10,308 bases of DNA. It comes from Candidatus Electrothrix marina. GTDB taxonomy: Bacteria; Desulfobacterota; Desulfobulbia; Desulfobulbales; Desulfobulbaceae. Under the pieces are notes generated by a model that made no database searches, was not told where the DNA came from, and worked only from the letters and a program-made list of their open reading frames with translations. Position numbers and translations under genes: made by a program. Where the stretch lies: contig MTKS01000036.1 of assembly GCA_004028495.1 (NCBI GenBank), forward strand, positions 1 to 10,308, given 5' to 3'. Positions 1-6,953 of this stretch are shown here, one piece after another. How positions within the stretch are numbered: position 1 is the stretch's first letter; each line of letters begins with the position of its first letter.

Positions 1-2012
1 GAAAGTTACAAAGTACGAATGGACGGGTATACGAGGGTGAATTTAAAAAAGGTTTTCTCTGGGGACGCGGACGGCTGGTCACTCCTGACGGGATGCAGTA
101 TGATGGCGAGTTTGTCCGAGGTAAGTTCCACGGTTTCGGTATATTAAAGACCTTAGACGGCCGTTCCTATAAGGGGGCCTTTAAAAACGGTGTTATTGAC
201 GGAGAAGGTATCCTGAAAGAGGCTGACGGGCGACGCTATCAGGGAGAATTCGAGCTCGGCAAGTTTCATGGCAAAGGCGTCCTGATGTATCCGGACGGCC
301 GAAAATACGTCGGTGATTTCCGAAGCAACTTCCTGCATGGAAAGGGCGAGATGATCATGGCCGACGGCGGCAGCTTTGAAGGAGAATTTCGTGACGGTCA
401 TCCGGACGGTAAGGGGGTGCGTCGTTATGCTGACGGCACTGTCTATATCGGCGGCTATGTTGACAAGGTCCGCCAGGGTTACGGAATCCTGCAAATGACC
501 GACGGCACCCGCTATGAAGGATATTTTGAAAATGACCTGTATAACGGACGCGGGACCTTAAAGGAAAAAAACGGACGGACCTATATCGGGACCTTTCTTG
601 ACGGAGCAATTACCGGAATGGGAACTGTGACTTGGTCCGATGTCGGCCAGCAGTATAAGGGCGATCTGCTGAACGGGTTGCCGCACGGTGAAGGAACCAT
701 GACCTATGGAGACGGTTCCCGCTATGTGGGCCAATGGGAAAAGGGGATCAGGGTAGGTATAGGAAAACTGGAATATGCGGACGGGCGGGTCTATGAAGGG
801 CTTTTTTCCAAGAATGAACCGGCCGGTCGGGTTCCTCGCACAAAACGAACCGAAACAGCAGTTGAGTCTCCTCCTGCCCCTGAAGAGAAAAAACAGAATG
901 ACAGGAATGATGCCCCTGCACTTGCAGCAGTCGCCCGCACCGATAGGGCAAAGAAGGTAAAAAAAGCGAAGAAGGAAAAAACTGTCATTGTCGCTCAGCC
1001 GGAGAAGGGACGCACTGAAGAAGTACATGCCCCTCTTGAACCTGTTCAGAATCCTGAAATGGAGGTGGTGGACAGTCTGATCGAGGAAGAGCTGGTAACA
1101 GATACAGTTGAACCGCCTGTCGAGTACCCTGAAGAACATATTGAACAGGTGACAGAACAGGTGACGGAAAAGGTGTCTGATGTTCAAAATACTGAAGAAG
1201 AGGCAGGGGGACGGGAGACAGAAATACGCATTCAGGTACCTGTAGCCTCTGTGAAAAAAGTTGTTGAGTCTGTGCCGCAGGTTCCCCCTGCTGAATATGA
1301 ACCTCCTGTTGAAGAATTTGATATCAGCGGAGAGGAGACTCCTTCCCGTTCTGAAGAAAAACAGGAGGAAGAGGGGCAGCTTGTTCTGATCAATGAAATT
1401 CCTTATTCTTTTCATGGAGAGGAAGATAAAGAAAAAAGCTCGTTCAGCGGGGTAAGAGAGGTTGAGTTGCCGGATTCTTCCCATTATCAGGGAGAATTCA
1501 AAGAAGGAAAAATGGAAGGCCGGGGCACCATGCAGCTGGCAGACGGAGAAACCTATGAAGGCGAATTCTCCGCAGGTAAGTTTCATGGGCAAGGAACCTA
1601 TGTCTTTGCGGACGGACGTCGGTACAGCGGTACCTTTAAAAAGGGAGAACGCGAAGGAAAAGGTCTGTTCACCTATCTTGACGGCTCATCCTATGAAGGG
1701 GATTTTGTCAGAGGAGTCTTTGAGGGCAAAGGCACCTATGTTTTTCCGGACGGCAGCTACTATAAAGGAGAATTTTCCGACGGCTTCTTTTCTGGAAAAG
1801 GGGAATTGGTCTATAAAAACGGCAAAAAATACAAAGGAGAATTCAAAAACGATCTGCCGCACGGGCATGGAAAGTTGACCTCGGCCGACGGTACTGTGTA
1901 CGAAGGGATGTTTAAATCCGGGCGCAGGAACGGTGCAGGAACAATCAAATATGCTGATGGTCGTGTTGTTCAAGGGGTCTTTGAAAATGATGAACTGGTT
2001 GAGCAGGAATAG
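1..2012 (+). CDS. MORN-repeat protein, 5' end outside window
   Basis: The reading frame is already open at base 3 and in mid-repeat, so the true start is upstream; the Met at 93 is internal. Two blocks of 23-residue MORN repeats, of the pattern aromatic-x-G-x-F-x-x-G-x-x-x-G-x-G then DG, flank a low-complexity linker of about 218 residues (828-1481). The linker is rich in Glu, Pro, Val and Lys and contains a small EQVTEQVTEKV reiteration. I count 11 full plus one half repeat before the linker and 7 full plus one half after it. MORN arrays form elongated beta-hairpin rods that bind proteins or lipids and have no enzymatic role of their own. Whether the protein is exported cannot be judged because the N-terminus is missing. 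It ends 2 bp before the amidohydrolase gene and its last codons supply that gene's ribosome-binding site. Its function is not recognisable; a scaffold role is only a guess. Confidence 0.9.
   Translation, partial: KLQSTNGRVYEGEFKKGFLWGRGRLVTPDGMQYDGEFVRGKFHGFGILKTLDGRSYKGAFKNGVIDGEGILKEADGRRYQGEFELGKFHGKGVLMYPDGRKYVGDFRSNFLHGKGEMIMADGGSFEGEFRDGHPDGKGVRRYADGTVYIGGYVDKVRQGYGILQMTDGTRYEGYFENDLYNGRGTLKEKNGRTYIGTFLDGAITGMGTVTWSDVGQQYKGDLLNGLPHGEGTMTYGDGSRYVGQWEKGIRVGIGKLEYADGRVYEGLFSKNEPAGRVPRTKRTETAVESPPAPEEKKQNDRNDAPALAAVARTDRAKKVKKAKKEKTVIVAQPEKGRTEEVHAPLEPVQNPEMEVVDSLIEEELVTDTVEPPVEYPEEHIEQVTEQVTEKVSDVQNTEEEAGGRETEIRIQVPVASVKKVVESVPQVPPAEYEPPVEEFDISGEETPSRSEEKQEEEGQLVLINEIPYSFHGEEDKEKSSFSGVREVELPDSSHYQGEFKEGKMEGRGTMQLADGETYEGEFSAGKFHGQGTYVFADGRRYSGTFKKGEREGKGLFTYLDGSSYEGDFVRGVFEGKGTYVFPDGSYYKGEFSDGFFSGKGELVYKNGKKYKGEFKNDLPHGHGKLTSADGTVYEGMFKSGRRNGAGTIKYADGRVVQGVFENDELVEQE
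27..827 (+). repeat. N-terminal MORN repeat block
   Basis: Eleven complete 23-residue MORN units and a final half unit are encoded here in phase, starting at VYEGEF and ending at NEPAG. One unit (around 594-665, containing the WSDVGQ stretch) is one residue longer than the others. DNA-level similarity between units is partial: short strings such as GGAGAATT and AAGTTTCATGG recur. The units are therefore old and diverged rather than fresh tandem duplications. More units probably continue to the left of the window. Confidence 0.88.
1482..2009 (+). repeat. C-terminal MORN repeat block
   Basis: Seven complete 23-residue MORN units and a terminal half unit run from HYQGEF to the C-terminus EQE. 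The central residues (YxGxF, GxG, DG) are well kept. Some DNA strings are shared with the N-terminal block, for example AAGTTTCATGG at about 261 and again at about 1579. This suggests both blocks derive from one ancestral array split by insertion or growth of the acidic linker. Confidence 0.88.
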
Positions 2013-2014
2013 CC

Positions 2015-3190
2015 TTGTTTACTGTGATTGAGGAGCAGGAACAGAGACTTCTGGAGATCCGCCGGGCCTTGCATCGCCACCCTGAGCTTGCCTATCAAGA
2101 GAAACAGACCTCCGCATTGATTGGAAAAGAGTTGGACAGGCTGGGGATCAGCTATGCGGCGGGACTGGCCGGAGGAACCGGCATCAGGGCTGAATTGGGT
2201 AAAGGTACAGGCCCTTGTGTCGCCCTGCGGGCTGATATGGATGCCCTGCCTGTCCTCGAAGAAACCGGTCTTGATTTTGCATCGCAGCAGTCCGGGGTGA
2301 TGCATGCCTGCGGCCACGATGGACACACGGCCATGCTGCTCGGAGCAGCGGAATTACTGGCCCGGAGTACTGTTCTTGATGAAATCGGCGGCAGAGCGGC
2401 GCTTCTTTTTCAGCCGGCGGAAGAGGCGGGAAACGGGGCTGAGGCTATGATTGCCGACAACTGCCTGCAGGATGTGGAGATGATCTTCTGCGGCCATATC
2501 GACACCCATCATCCGGTAGGGCATCTGGCTGTTGACCAAGGGCTTATCTGCTCCTATGCCGATCCTTTTCTCATTGAAATCTGCGGCCGGGGCGGACATG
2601 CGGCCAGGCCCCACGAAGCGGTTGACGCTGTTGTGGTCGGTGCGAGTCTGGTGCTGAATATTCAGACTATGGTTTCCCGAATGATCAATCCGGCCCGTCC
2701 CGGTGTGATTACTGTCGGTCGGATCGCAGCGGGAGCGGTGCATAACGTTATTGCCGGCAGGGCTGTGCTGGAGGGGACTATTCGCAGTACCCACCCGGAT
2801 ACCAGAGAGCAGATCATCAGGAGGATGCAGGGCGTGGTGCGCGGTCTTGAGGAAATGTGCAGGGCCGAGATCAGTTTCACCCTCCACCGGGGCCTGCCCG
2901 CTGTGGTGAATGATCCGGTTTCCTGCGCTCTTGCCCGGCAGGCGGCTCGGGAGGTTGTCGGAGCTGATCAGGTTATTTCCCAAGGATTTCCCAGTCTCGG
3001 GGGAGAAGATTTCTCTTTTTATCAGCAGAAAATTCCCGGAACCATGATTCGCTTCGGGGCTGCAAAAGACCCGAGTGCAGGACCTGCCCATTCCGGCAGT
3101 TTTGATTTTGACGAAAAAGTTTTAGCCTGCGGAAGCCGATGGCTGGCCACTGTTGCCGTCTATGGTTTACGATATCTGCAAAAATCGTGA
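2015..3190 (+). CDS. M20D-family metal-dependent amidohydrolase
   Basis: This 391-residue protein has the length and motifs of the M20D group (hippurate, N-acyl-amino-acid and IAA-amino-acid hydrolases). Candidate di-metal ligands are all present: Cys99 and His101 in HACGHDGHTA, Glu136-Glu137 in QPAEE, His161 in CGHIDTHHP, and His359 in the AHSGSFDFDE segment, preceded by the typical GGEDFSFY motif. The lid/dimerisation domain motif GGHAARPHEAVD is also there. No signal peptide is seen, so it should act in the cytoplasm, hydrolysing an amide bond of an N-acylated amino acid or small peptide. The TTG start at 2015 is chosen because AGGA at 2005-2008 lies 6 nt before it; an in-frame GTG at 2024 is the alternative. 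It sits 2 bp after the MORN gene and 17 bp before the ligase gene. The exact substrate cannot be read from the sequence. Confidence 0.93.
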   Translation: MFTVIEEQEQRLLEIRRALHRHPELAYQEKQTSALIGKELDRLGISYAAGLAGGTGIRAELGKGTGPCVALRADMDALPVLEETGLDFASQQSGVMHACGHDGHTAMLLGAAELLARSTVLDEIGGRAALLFQPAEEAGNGAEAMIADNCLQDVEMIFCGHIDTHHPVGHLAVDQGLICSYADPFLIEICGRGGHAARPHEAVDAVVVGASLVLNIQTMVSRMINPARPGVITVGRIAAGAVHNVIAGRAVLEGTIRSTHPDTREQIIRRMQGVVRGLEEMCRAEISFTLHRGLPAVVNDPVSCALARQAAREVVGADQVISQGFPSLGGEDFSFYQQKIPGTMIRFGAAKDPSAGPAHSGSFDFDEKVLACGSRWLATVAVYGLRYLQKS

Positions 3191-3207
3191 ATCGGGAAAC
3201 CTGATAG

Positions 3208-4350
3208 ATGGAAGATAACGTATTCACGCCTGTATTTACCGGCAGCCGGGCGTGCACTCTCGGTGTAGAGCTGGAATTTCAGCTTGTTGACCGCAGTACC
3301 CTGGATCTGGTGCCACGGGCGAACAGCATTCTGGAAGACCTTGTTCCCGAAGGGAGCGACAGGATTGTTCCCGAGTTTCTTCAGTCTATTATAGAGCTGC
3401 AAACCGGTGTCTGCGATACTGTCGATGATGTGGCTGCTGATCTCAGCCGACTCATTCATTTGGTTGAAGATGTTGCGATGAGGGAGGACTGCTACCTCTA
3501 TTCGACAAGCCTTCATCCCTTTGCGGATCCGTCCGCCCAGGTGTTGAGCAAGGGAGAGCGGTATCAGCGGATCATGGATGAACTGCAACAGGTCGGGCGG
3601 CAGTTCATTACCCAGGGAATGCACGTCCATGTGGGAATGCCTGATGGCGACACCGCGATCAGGGTTTGCGACATGATTCAGCCCTATCTCCCTGTTCTCC
3701 TCGCCCTGAGCAGTTCCTCACCGTTTTTCTGCGGTCAGGATACCGGATTTCAGTCCTATAGGACCAAGCTGTTTGAGGCACTTCCTCTGGCAGGTATTTT
3801 CGGCCATCTCGGGAATTGGCAGGGCTATGCGGAGGAGGTAAGCAATCTGCATGCGCATCAGGCTATTGAACGCCTCAAGGATCTCTGGTGGGACGTACGA
3901 CCAAGCCCGAAATTCGGGACTGTGGAGATACGTATCTGCGATCTGCCGTGTCGATTTTATTCCATCCTGGGATTGACAGCCGCTATCCAGGCTCTGGCCG
4001 CCTACCTTGCTGAAACCGATCCTTCTTCCCGACCGGTCAGTTTACAGTTGCTGAAATGTAATAAATGGCAGGCAGCCCGACACGGGCTTGACGGACGTTT
4101 TGTCGATGCCTACGGATTATTAGGCAGCTCCAATCTCACTTTGCGGCAGGCGGCAGATCAATTATTTCAAATCATTCGGCCTGTGACCGACCGGTTTCAG
4201 ACCACAGGATATATTCGTGAGCTTTATAAAATTTTGGAACAGGGCACATGTGCGGATCGCCAGCGTCGGCTGGCCGGAGGCGAAAAGAAAAAATTCAAAG
4301 AGATGATCACCGGCCTGAGAAATGATTATTGGCTGAGAGAGCAGGAATGA
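3208..4350 (+). CDS. ybdK: YbdK-type carboxylate-amine ligase (GCS2 family)
   Basis: The 380-residue product matches the GCS2/YbdK family of ATP-dependent ligases related to glutamate-cysteine ligase. Seen motifs are LGVELEFQLVD near residue 20 (metal/ATP-binding acidic strand), the GMHVHVG motif with His139 and His141, SSSSPFFCGQDTGFQSYR, and FGTVEIRICDLP. E. coli YbdK has only weak glutamate-cysteine ligase activity and its physiological substrate is unclear, so naming this a glutathione enzyme would be premature. It is likely cytoplasmic; no signal or membrane segment is seen. The ATG at 3208 is the natural start for the conserved core, with a modest GGGA about 10 nt upstream. Its stop codon lies just before the gamma-glutamyltransferase start, implying coupling and a shared pathway: one enzyme forms an amide at a carboxylate, the next cleaves gamma-glutamyl amides. 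Confidence 0.9.
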   Translation: MEDNVFTPVFTGSRACTLGVELEFQLVDRSTLDLVPRANSILEDLVPEGSDRIVPEFLQSIIELQTGVCDTVDDVAADLSRLIHLVEDVAMREDCYLYSTSLHPFADPSAQVLSKGERYQRIMDELQQVGRQFITQGMHVHVGMPDGDTAIRVCDMIQPYLPVLLALSSSSPFFCGQDTGFQSYRTKLFEALPLAGIFGHLGNWQGYAEEVSNLHAHQAIERLKDLWWDVRPSPKFGTVEIRICDLPCRFYSILGLTAAIQALAAYLAETDPSSRPVSLQLLKCNKWQAARHGLDGRFVDAYGLLGSSNLTLRQAADQLFQIIRPVTDRFQTTGYIRELYKILEQGTCADRQRRLAGGEKKKFKEMITGLRNDYWLREQE

Positions 4351-4352
4351 AG

Positions 4353-5888
4353 ATGAATGTAAAGAACAAAGCAATTGTCGCTGCCGGTCATGAAGCAGTG
4401 GCTGAAGCGGCAGCTCTTATCCTGGGGGCGGGCGGCAATGCCTTTGACGCAGTGGTTGCAGCTGGCTTTGCCGGTACTGTTGCGGAGCAGATGCTGACCA
4501 GTCTGGGCGGAGGCGGATTTGCCTTGGCCCGTACAGCGGATCATCAGGAAATATTTTTTGATTTCTTTGTTGATACTCCGGGCCTCGGTCTGGAGACTTC
4601 CAAGCTGGAACCGCATTTTTATCCCATAGATGTTGATTTTTCCGGATCAAGTCAGGAGTTTAATATCGGGCTCGGTTCTGCGGCTGTCCCCGGCACCTTG
4701 AAAGGATTACTCCATATTCACGAACGGTTAGGAAGGATGCCGCTGAAAGAGGTTGTGGAGCCTGCAATTAAGTTGGCGCAAGGCCATGAGCTGAACCGGG
4801 TGCAGGCCTATTTTATTAAGATTCTCCGTCCGATCCTGGAAATAAGCGAGACCGGGTGCAGGCTGTATGAGCCTGACGGACATCTTCTTCAGGTCGGCGA
4901 AACCTTGGCAAACCCTGAGCTTGCGGATTTTCTCCGCCATTTGCCCGAGGAAAAAGGCAAGGATTTTTATACCGGTGATATCGCTGCTCGGATTGATCAG
5001 GACATGCGCAACGGCGACGGCCTTCTCACGGCCCGTGACCTTGCCGCCTATAAGGTGATTGAGCGCAAGCCGCTGCGGGTACCGTACCATGATCATATCC
5101 TGCTGACAGCACCGGATTTCGGCGGTTCCCTGATCGGTCTGTCCCTGCTCCTGCAGGAGAAAACATGGGATGTTGCCGGGCCTGTTCAGGAGTGGGGCAG
5201 CCCGGAGCATCTGCTGCGGACTTTAGGGCTTATGCGCGAAGTGGAACGGCTGCGAAAACAGGGCCTCGTCAGCCCGCAGGCCTTGGCGGATTATGCTGCC
5301 GGTCAGGAAGTCCAGGCAAGTGCGGAACGAATTCGTCAATTCAGTCGGGGCACCACCCATGTCTCCGTTGCGGACAGCATGGGCAATATTGCCTCCATGA
5401 CCTGCTCCAACGGGGAAGGCTCCGGTTATTTTGTGCCGGGAACCGGCATTATGCTCAATAATATGATGGGTGAGGATGATCTCCATCCGGGCGGGTTCCA
5501 TGCTGAACCGCCGGGGCAACGGGTCGGATCCATGATGTCGCCATCCGCCCTGCTTTATGATAATGAGGTCAAACTGGTTTTCGGCAGCGGAGGCTCCAAG
5601 CGCATCCGAACGGCCCTGTCTCAGGTACTGACCCAAGTTATTGATTTTAGGAAAGACCTTTCTGGGGCCGTCCTAGCCCCGAGAATGTACTGGGACGGGG
5701 ACGAGGAAATTCTTCAGGTTGAACCCGGCTTCAGCGCGGAGGCAATGCAGGCTCTGCAAGAGCAGGTTCAAGTCAACCTTTGGGAAGCGCCGGATCTCTA
5801 CTTCGGCGGGGTGCATGCGGTGATGCCCGGTATCGGCGGGATCGGCGACCCCAGAAGAGGCGGATCCGTGGCTGTGGTGGAACTGTGA
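4353..5888 (+). CDS. ggt: Gamma-glutamyltransferase-like Ntn hydrolase, no signal peptide
   Basis: The 511-residue protein covers the whole GGT fold. It opens at the core motif (AIVAAGHEAVAEAAALI, then GGNAFDAVVAAG and LGGGGFAL). It carries the autocleavage and nucleophile motif T334-T-H-V-S-V-A-D, the NNMMGEDD loop, the RVGSMMSPS segment and the GSGGSKR oxyanion region. Self-cleavage before Thr334 would give subunits of about 333 and 178 residues. Well-studied bacterial GGTs are secreted to the periplasm; this one begins directly with the enzyme core and shows no signal peptide, so I infer a cytoplasmic enzyme cleaving or transferring gamma-glutamyl groups. ATG 4353 is chosen because AGGA at 4343-4346 lies 6 nt before it. 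An in-frame ATG at 4347 would overlap the ybdK stop as ATGA but touches that AGGA directly. The stop overlaps the yejB start as GTGA. Substrate is unknown. Confidence 0.92.
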   Translation: MNVKNKAIVAAGHEAVAEAAALILGAGGNAFDAVVAAGFAGTVAEQMLTSLGGGGFALARTADHQEIFFDFFVDTPGLGLETSKLEPHFYPIDVDFSGSSQEFNIGLGSAAVPGTLKGLLHIHERLGRMPLKEVVEPAIKLAQGHELNRVQAYFIKILRPILEISETGCRLYEPDGHLLQVGETLANPELADFLRHLPEEKGKDFYTGDIAARIDQDMRNGDGLLTARDLAAYKVIERKPLRVPYHDHILLTAPDFGGSLIGLSLLLQEKTWDVAGPVQEWGSPEHLLRTLGLMREVERLRKQGLVSPQALADYAAGQEVQASAERIRQFSRGTTHVSVADSMGNIASMTCSNGEGSGYFVPGTGIMLNNMMGEDDLHPGGFHAEPPGQRVGSMMSPSALLYDNEVKLVFGSGGSKRIRTALSQVLTQVIDFRKDLSGAVLAPRMYWDGDEEILQVEPGFSAEAMQALQEQVQVNLWEAPDLYFGGVHAVMPGIGGIGDPRRGGSVAVVEL

Positions 5889-6934
5889 GCCTGTACATTC
5901 TCAAGCGATTTCTCCTCATGATCCCCACCCTGTTCGGGGTCATGTTTATCACCTTTGTTATCACTCAGTTTGTGCCTGGAGGGCCGGTTGAGAAGATGAT
6001 GGCCCAGATTGAAGGCCGTGGTGCGGGCGGTGAGTCAGGCGGCGGGCGCTCAGGTCTTTATCAGGGGAAACAGGGGCTTGATCAGGAGCGCATTGACCAG
6101 TTGAAAAAGCTGTACGGTTTTGATAAACCGCCCATGCAGCGTTTTCTTTCCATGATGGGCTCCTATCTGGTCTTTGATTTCGGCGACTCATATTATCATC
6201 AGAAGGGTGTTGCGCAGCTGGTTATTTCAAAATTGCCGGTTTCCATGTCCTTGGGCATCTGGACTTTTTTGATCGTTTATTCGGTCTGTATTCCTCTCGG
6301 GATTCGCAAGGCTGTTGTTGACGGGTCCCGTTTTGATGTACTCACCAGTACCGTCATTCTTATCGGCTATGCTATACCCGGATTTGTTCTGGGTATCCTT
6401 CTCATTGTCCTCTTTGGCGGGGGCAGCTTCTGGAATATTTTCCCCCTGCGCGGACTGGTCTCGGATAATTGGGCTGATTTGAGCGGGACAGGCAAGGTTC
6501 TGGATTATCTCTGGCATATGGTGCTGCCCATTATTTCCTCAACAGTGGGTAGTCTGGCGGTCATGACCATGCTGACCAAGAACTCCTTTTTGGAAGAAAT
6601 CCGCAAGCAGTATGTCATGACGGCACGGGCCAAGGGGCTTGGCGATAATCAGGTTCTGTACCGGCATGTGTTCCGCAATGCCATTATCCCGATCATTACC
6701 GGCTTTCCCGGTTCCTTTATCACCGCCTTTTTTACAGGATCATTGCTCATAGAAACGATTTTTTCCTTGGACGGTATGGGCCTGCTGGCCTATGATTCTG
6801 TTCTGAATCGGGATTATCCGGTGGTGTTGGGAACTCTGTATTTTTTCACCCTGATCGGGCTGATTGCCAGACTGCTTTCCGATCTCAGTTATGTCTGGGT
6901 TGACCCGAGAATCAGTTTTGAGAAATTGCAGTGA
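5885..6934 (+). CDS. yejB: Peptide ABC transporter permease YejB
   Basis: The 349-residue integral membrane protein resembles E. coli YejB (364 residues) throughout. The N-terminal membrane segment YILKRFLLMIPTLFGVM is followed by the PGGPVEKMMAQIEG motif specific to this branch. Next come a hydrophilic Gly-rich insert, YGFDKP, the SLGIWTFLIVY and IGYAIPGFVLGILLIVLF membrane helices, FPLRGLVS, and LTKNSFLEEIRKQYV leading into the EAA-loop (TARAKGLGDNQVLYRH, about 246-261), which contacts the ATPase. It ends VDPRISFE. In E. coli YejABEF imports oligopeptides. The GTG at 5885 is preferred: it gives the family's usual N-terminus and overlaps the previous stop as GTGA, whereas extending further upstream would only add residues read from the ggt gene in another frame. 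The start relies on coupling, since only a weak GGTGGA lies upstream. Confidence 0.93.
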   Translation: MSLYILKRFLLMIPTLFGVMFITFVITQFVPGGPVEKMMAQIEGRGAGGESGGGRSGLYQGKQGLDQERIDQLKKLYGFDKPPMQRFLSMMGSYLVFDFGDSYYHQKGVAQLVISKLPVSMSLGIWTFLIVYSVCIPLGIRKAVVDGSRFDVLTSTVILIGYAIPGFVLGILLIVLFGGGSFWNIFPLRGLVSDNWADLSGTGKVLDYLWHMVLPIISSTVGSLAVMTMLTKNSFLEEIRKQYVMTARAKGLGDNQVLYRHVFRNAIIPIITGFPGSFITAFFTGSLLIETIFSLDGMGLLAYDSVLNRDYPVVLGTLYFFTLIGLIARLLSDLSYVWVDPRISFEKLQ

Positions 6935-6953
6935 GCAGGAAAGGGAGAAGAAG

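Noticed and set aside
93..95. ATG as the start of the MORN protein.
   Set aside because: The same frame is open to the left edge and encodes another complete MORN unit (VYEGEFKKG...), so this Met is internal.
558..1592. A 344-codon open frame on the minus strand under the MORN gene.
   Set aside because: Its translation is a Phe/Leu/Arg-rich string with no domain, and it is the antisense reflection of a clear MORN protein with a biased composition.
1462..1878. A 138-codon plus-strand frame overlapping the C-terminal MORN block.
   Set aside because: It reiterates MORN DNA in a shifted frame (recurring KEN-like and MKAN-like strings); it is a frame shadow and lacks its own ribosome-binding site.
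27..2009. Possible CRISPR or mobile tandem repeat array.
   Set aside because: The periodicity is 69 bp in coding phase with diverged DNA, fully explained by 23-residue MORN units; there are no identical repeats or unique spacers.
5780..5884. An upstream extension of yejB beginning inside the ggt gene.
   Set aside because: The added residues are Arg/Gly-rich with no resemblance to YejB; the family N-terminus begins at GTG 5885, overlapping the ggt stop.
6864..6953. An upstream ATG for yejE inside the end of yejB.
   Set aside because: GTG 6954 has a well-spaced GGGAG and yields the expected family N-terminus; the extension only re-reads yejB in another frame.
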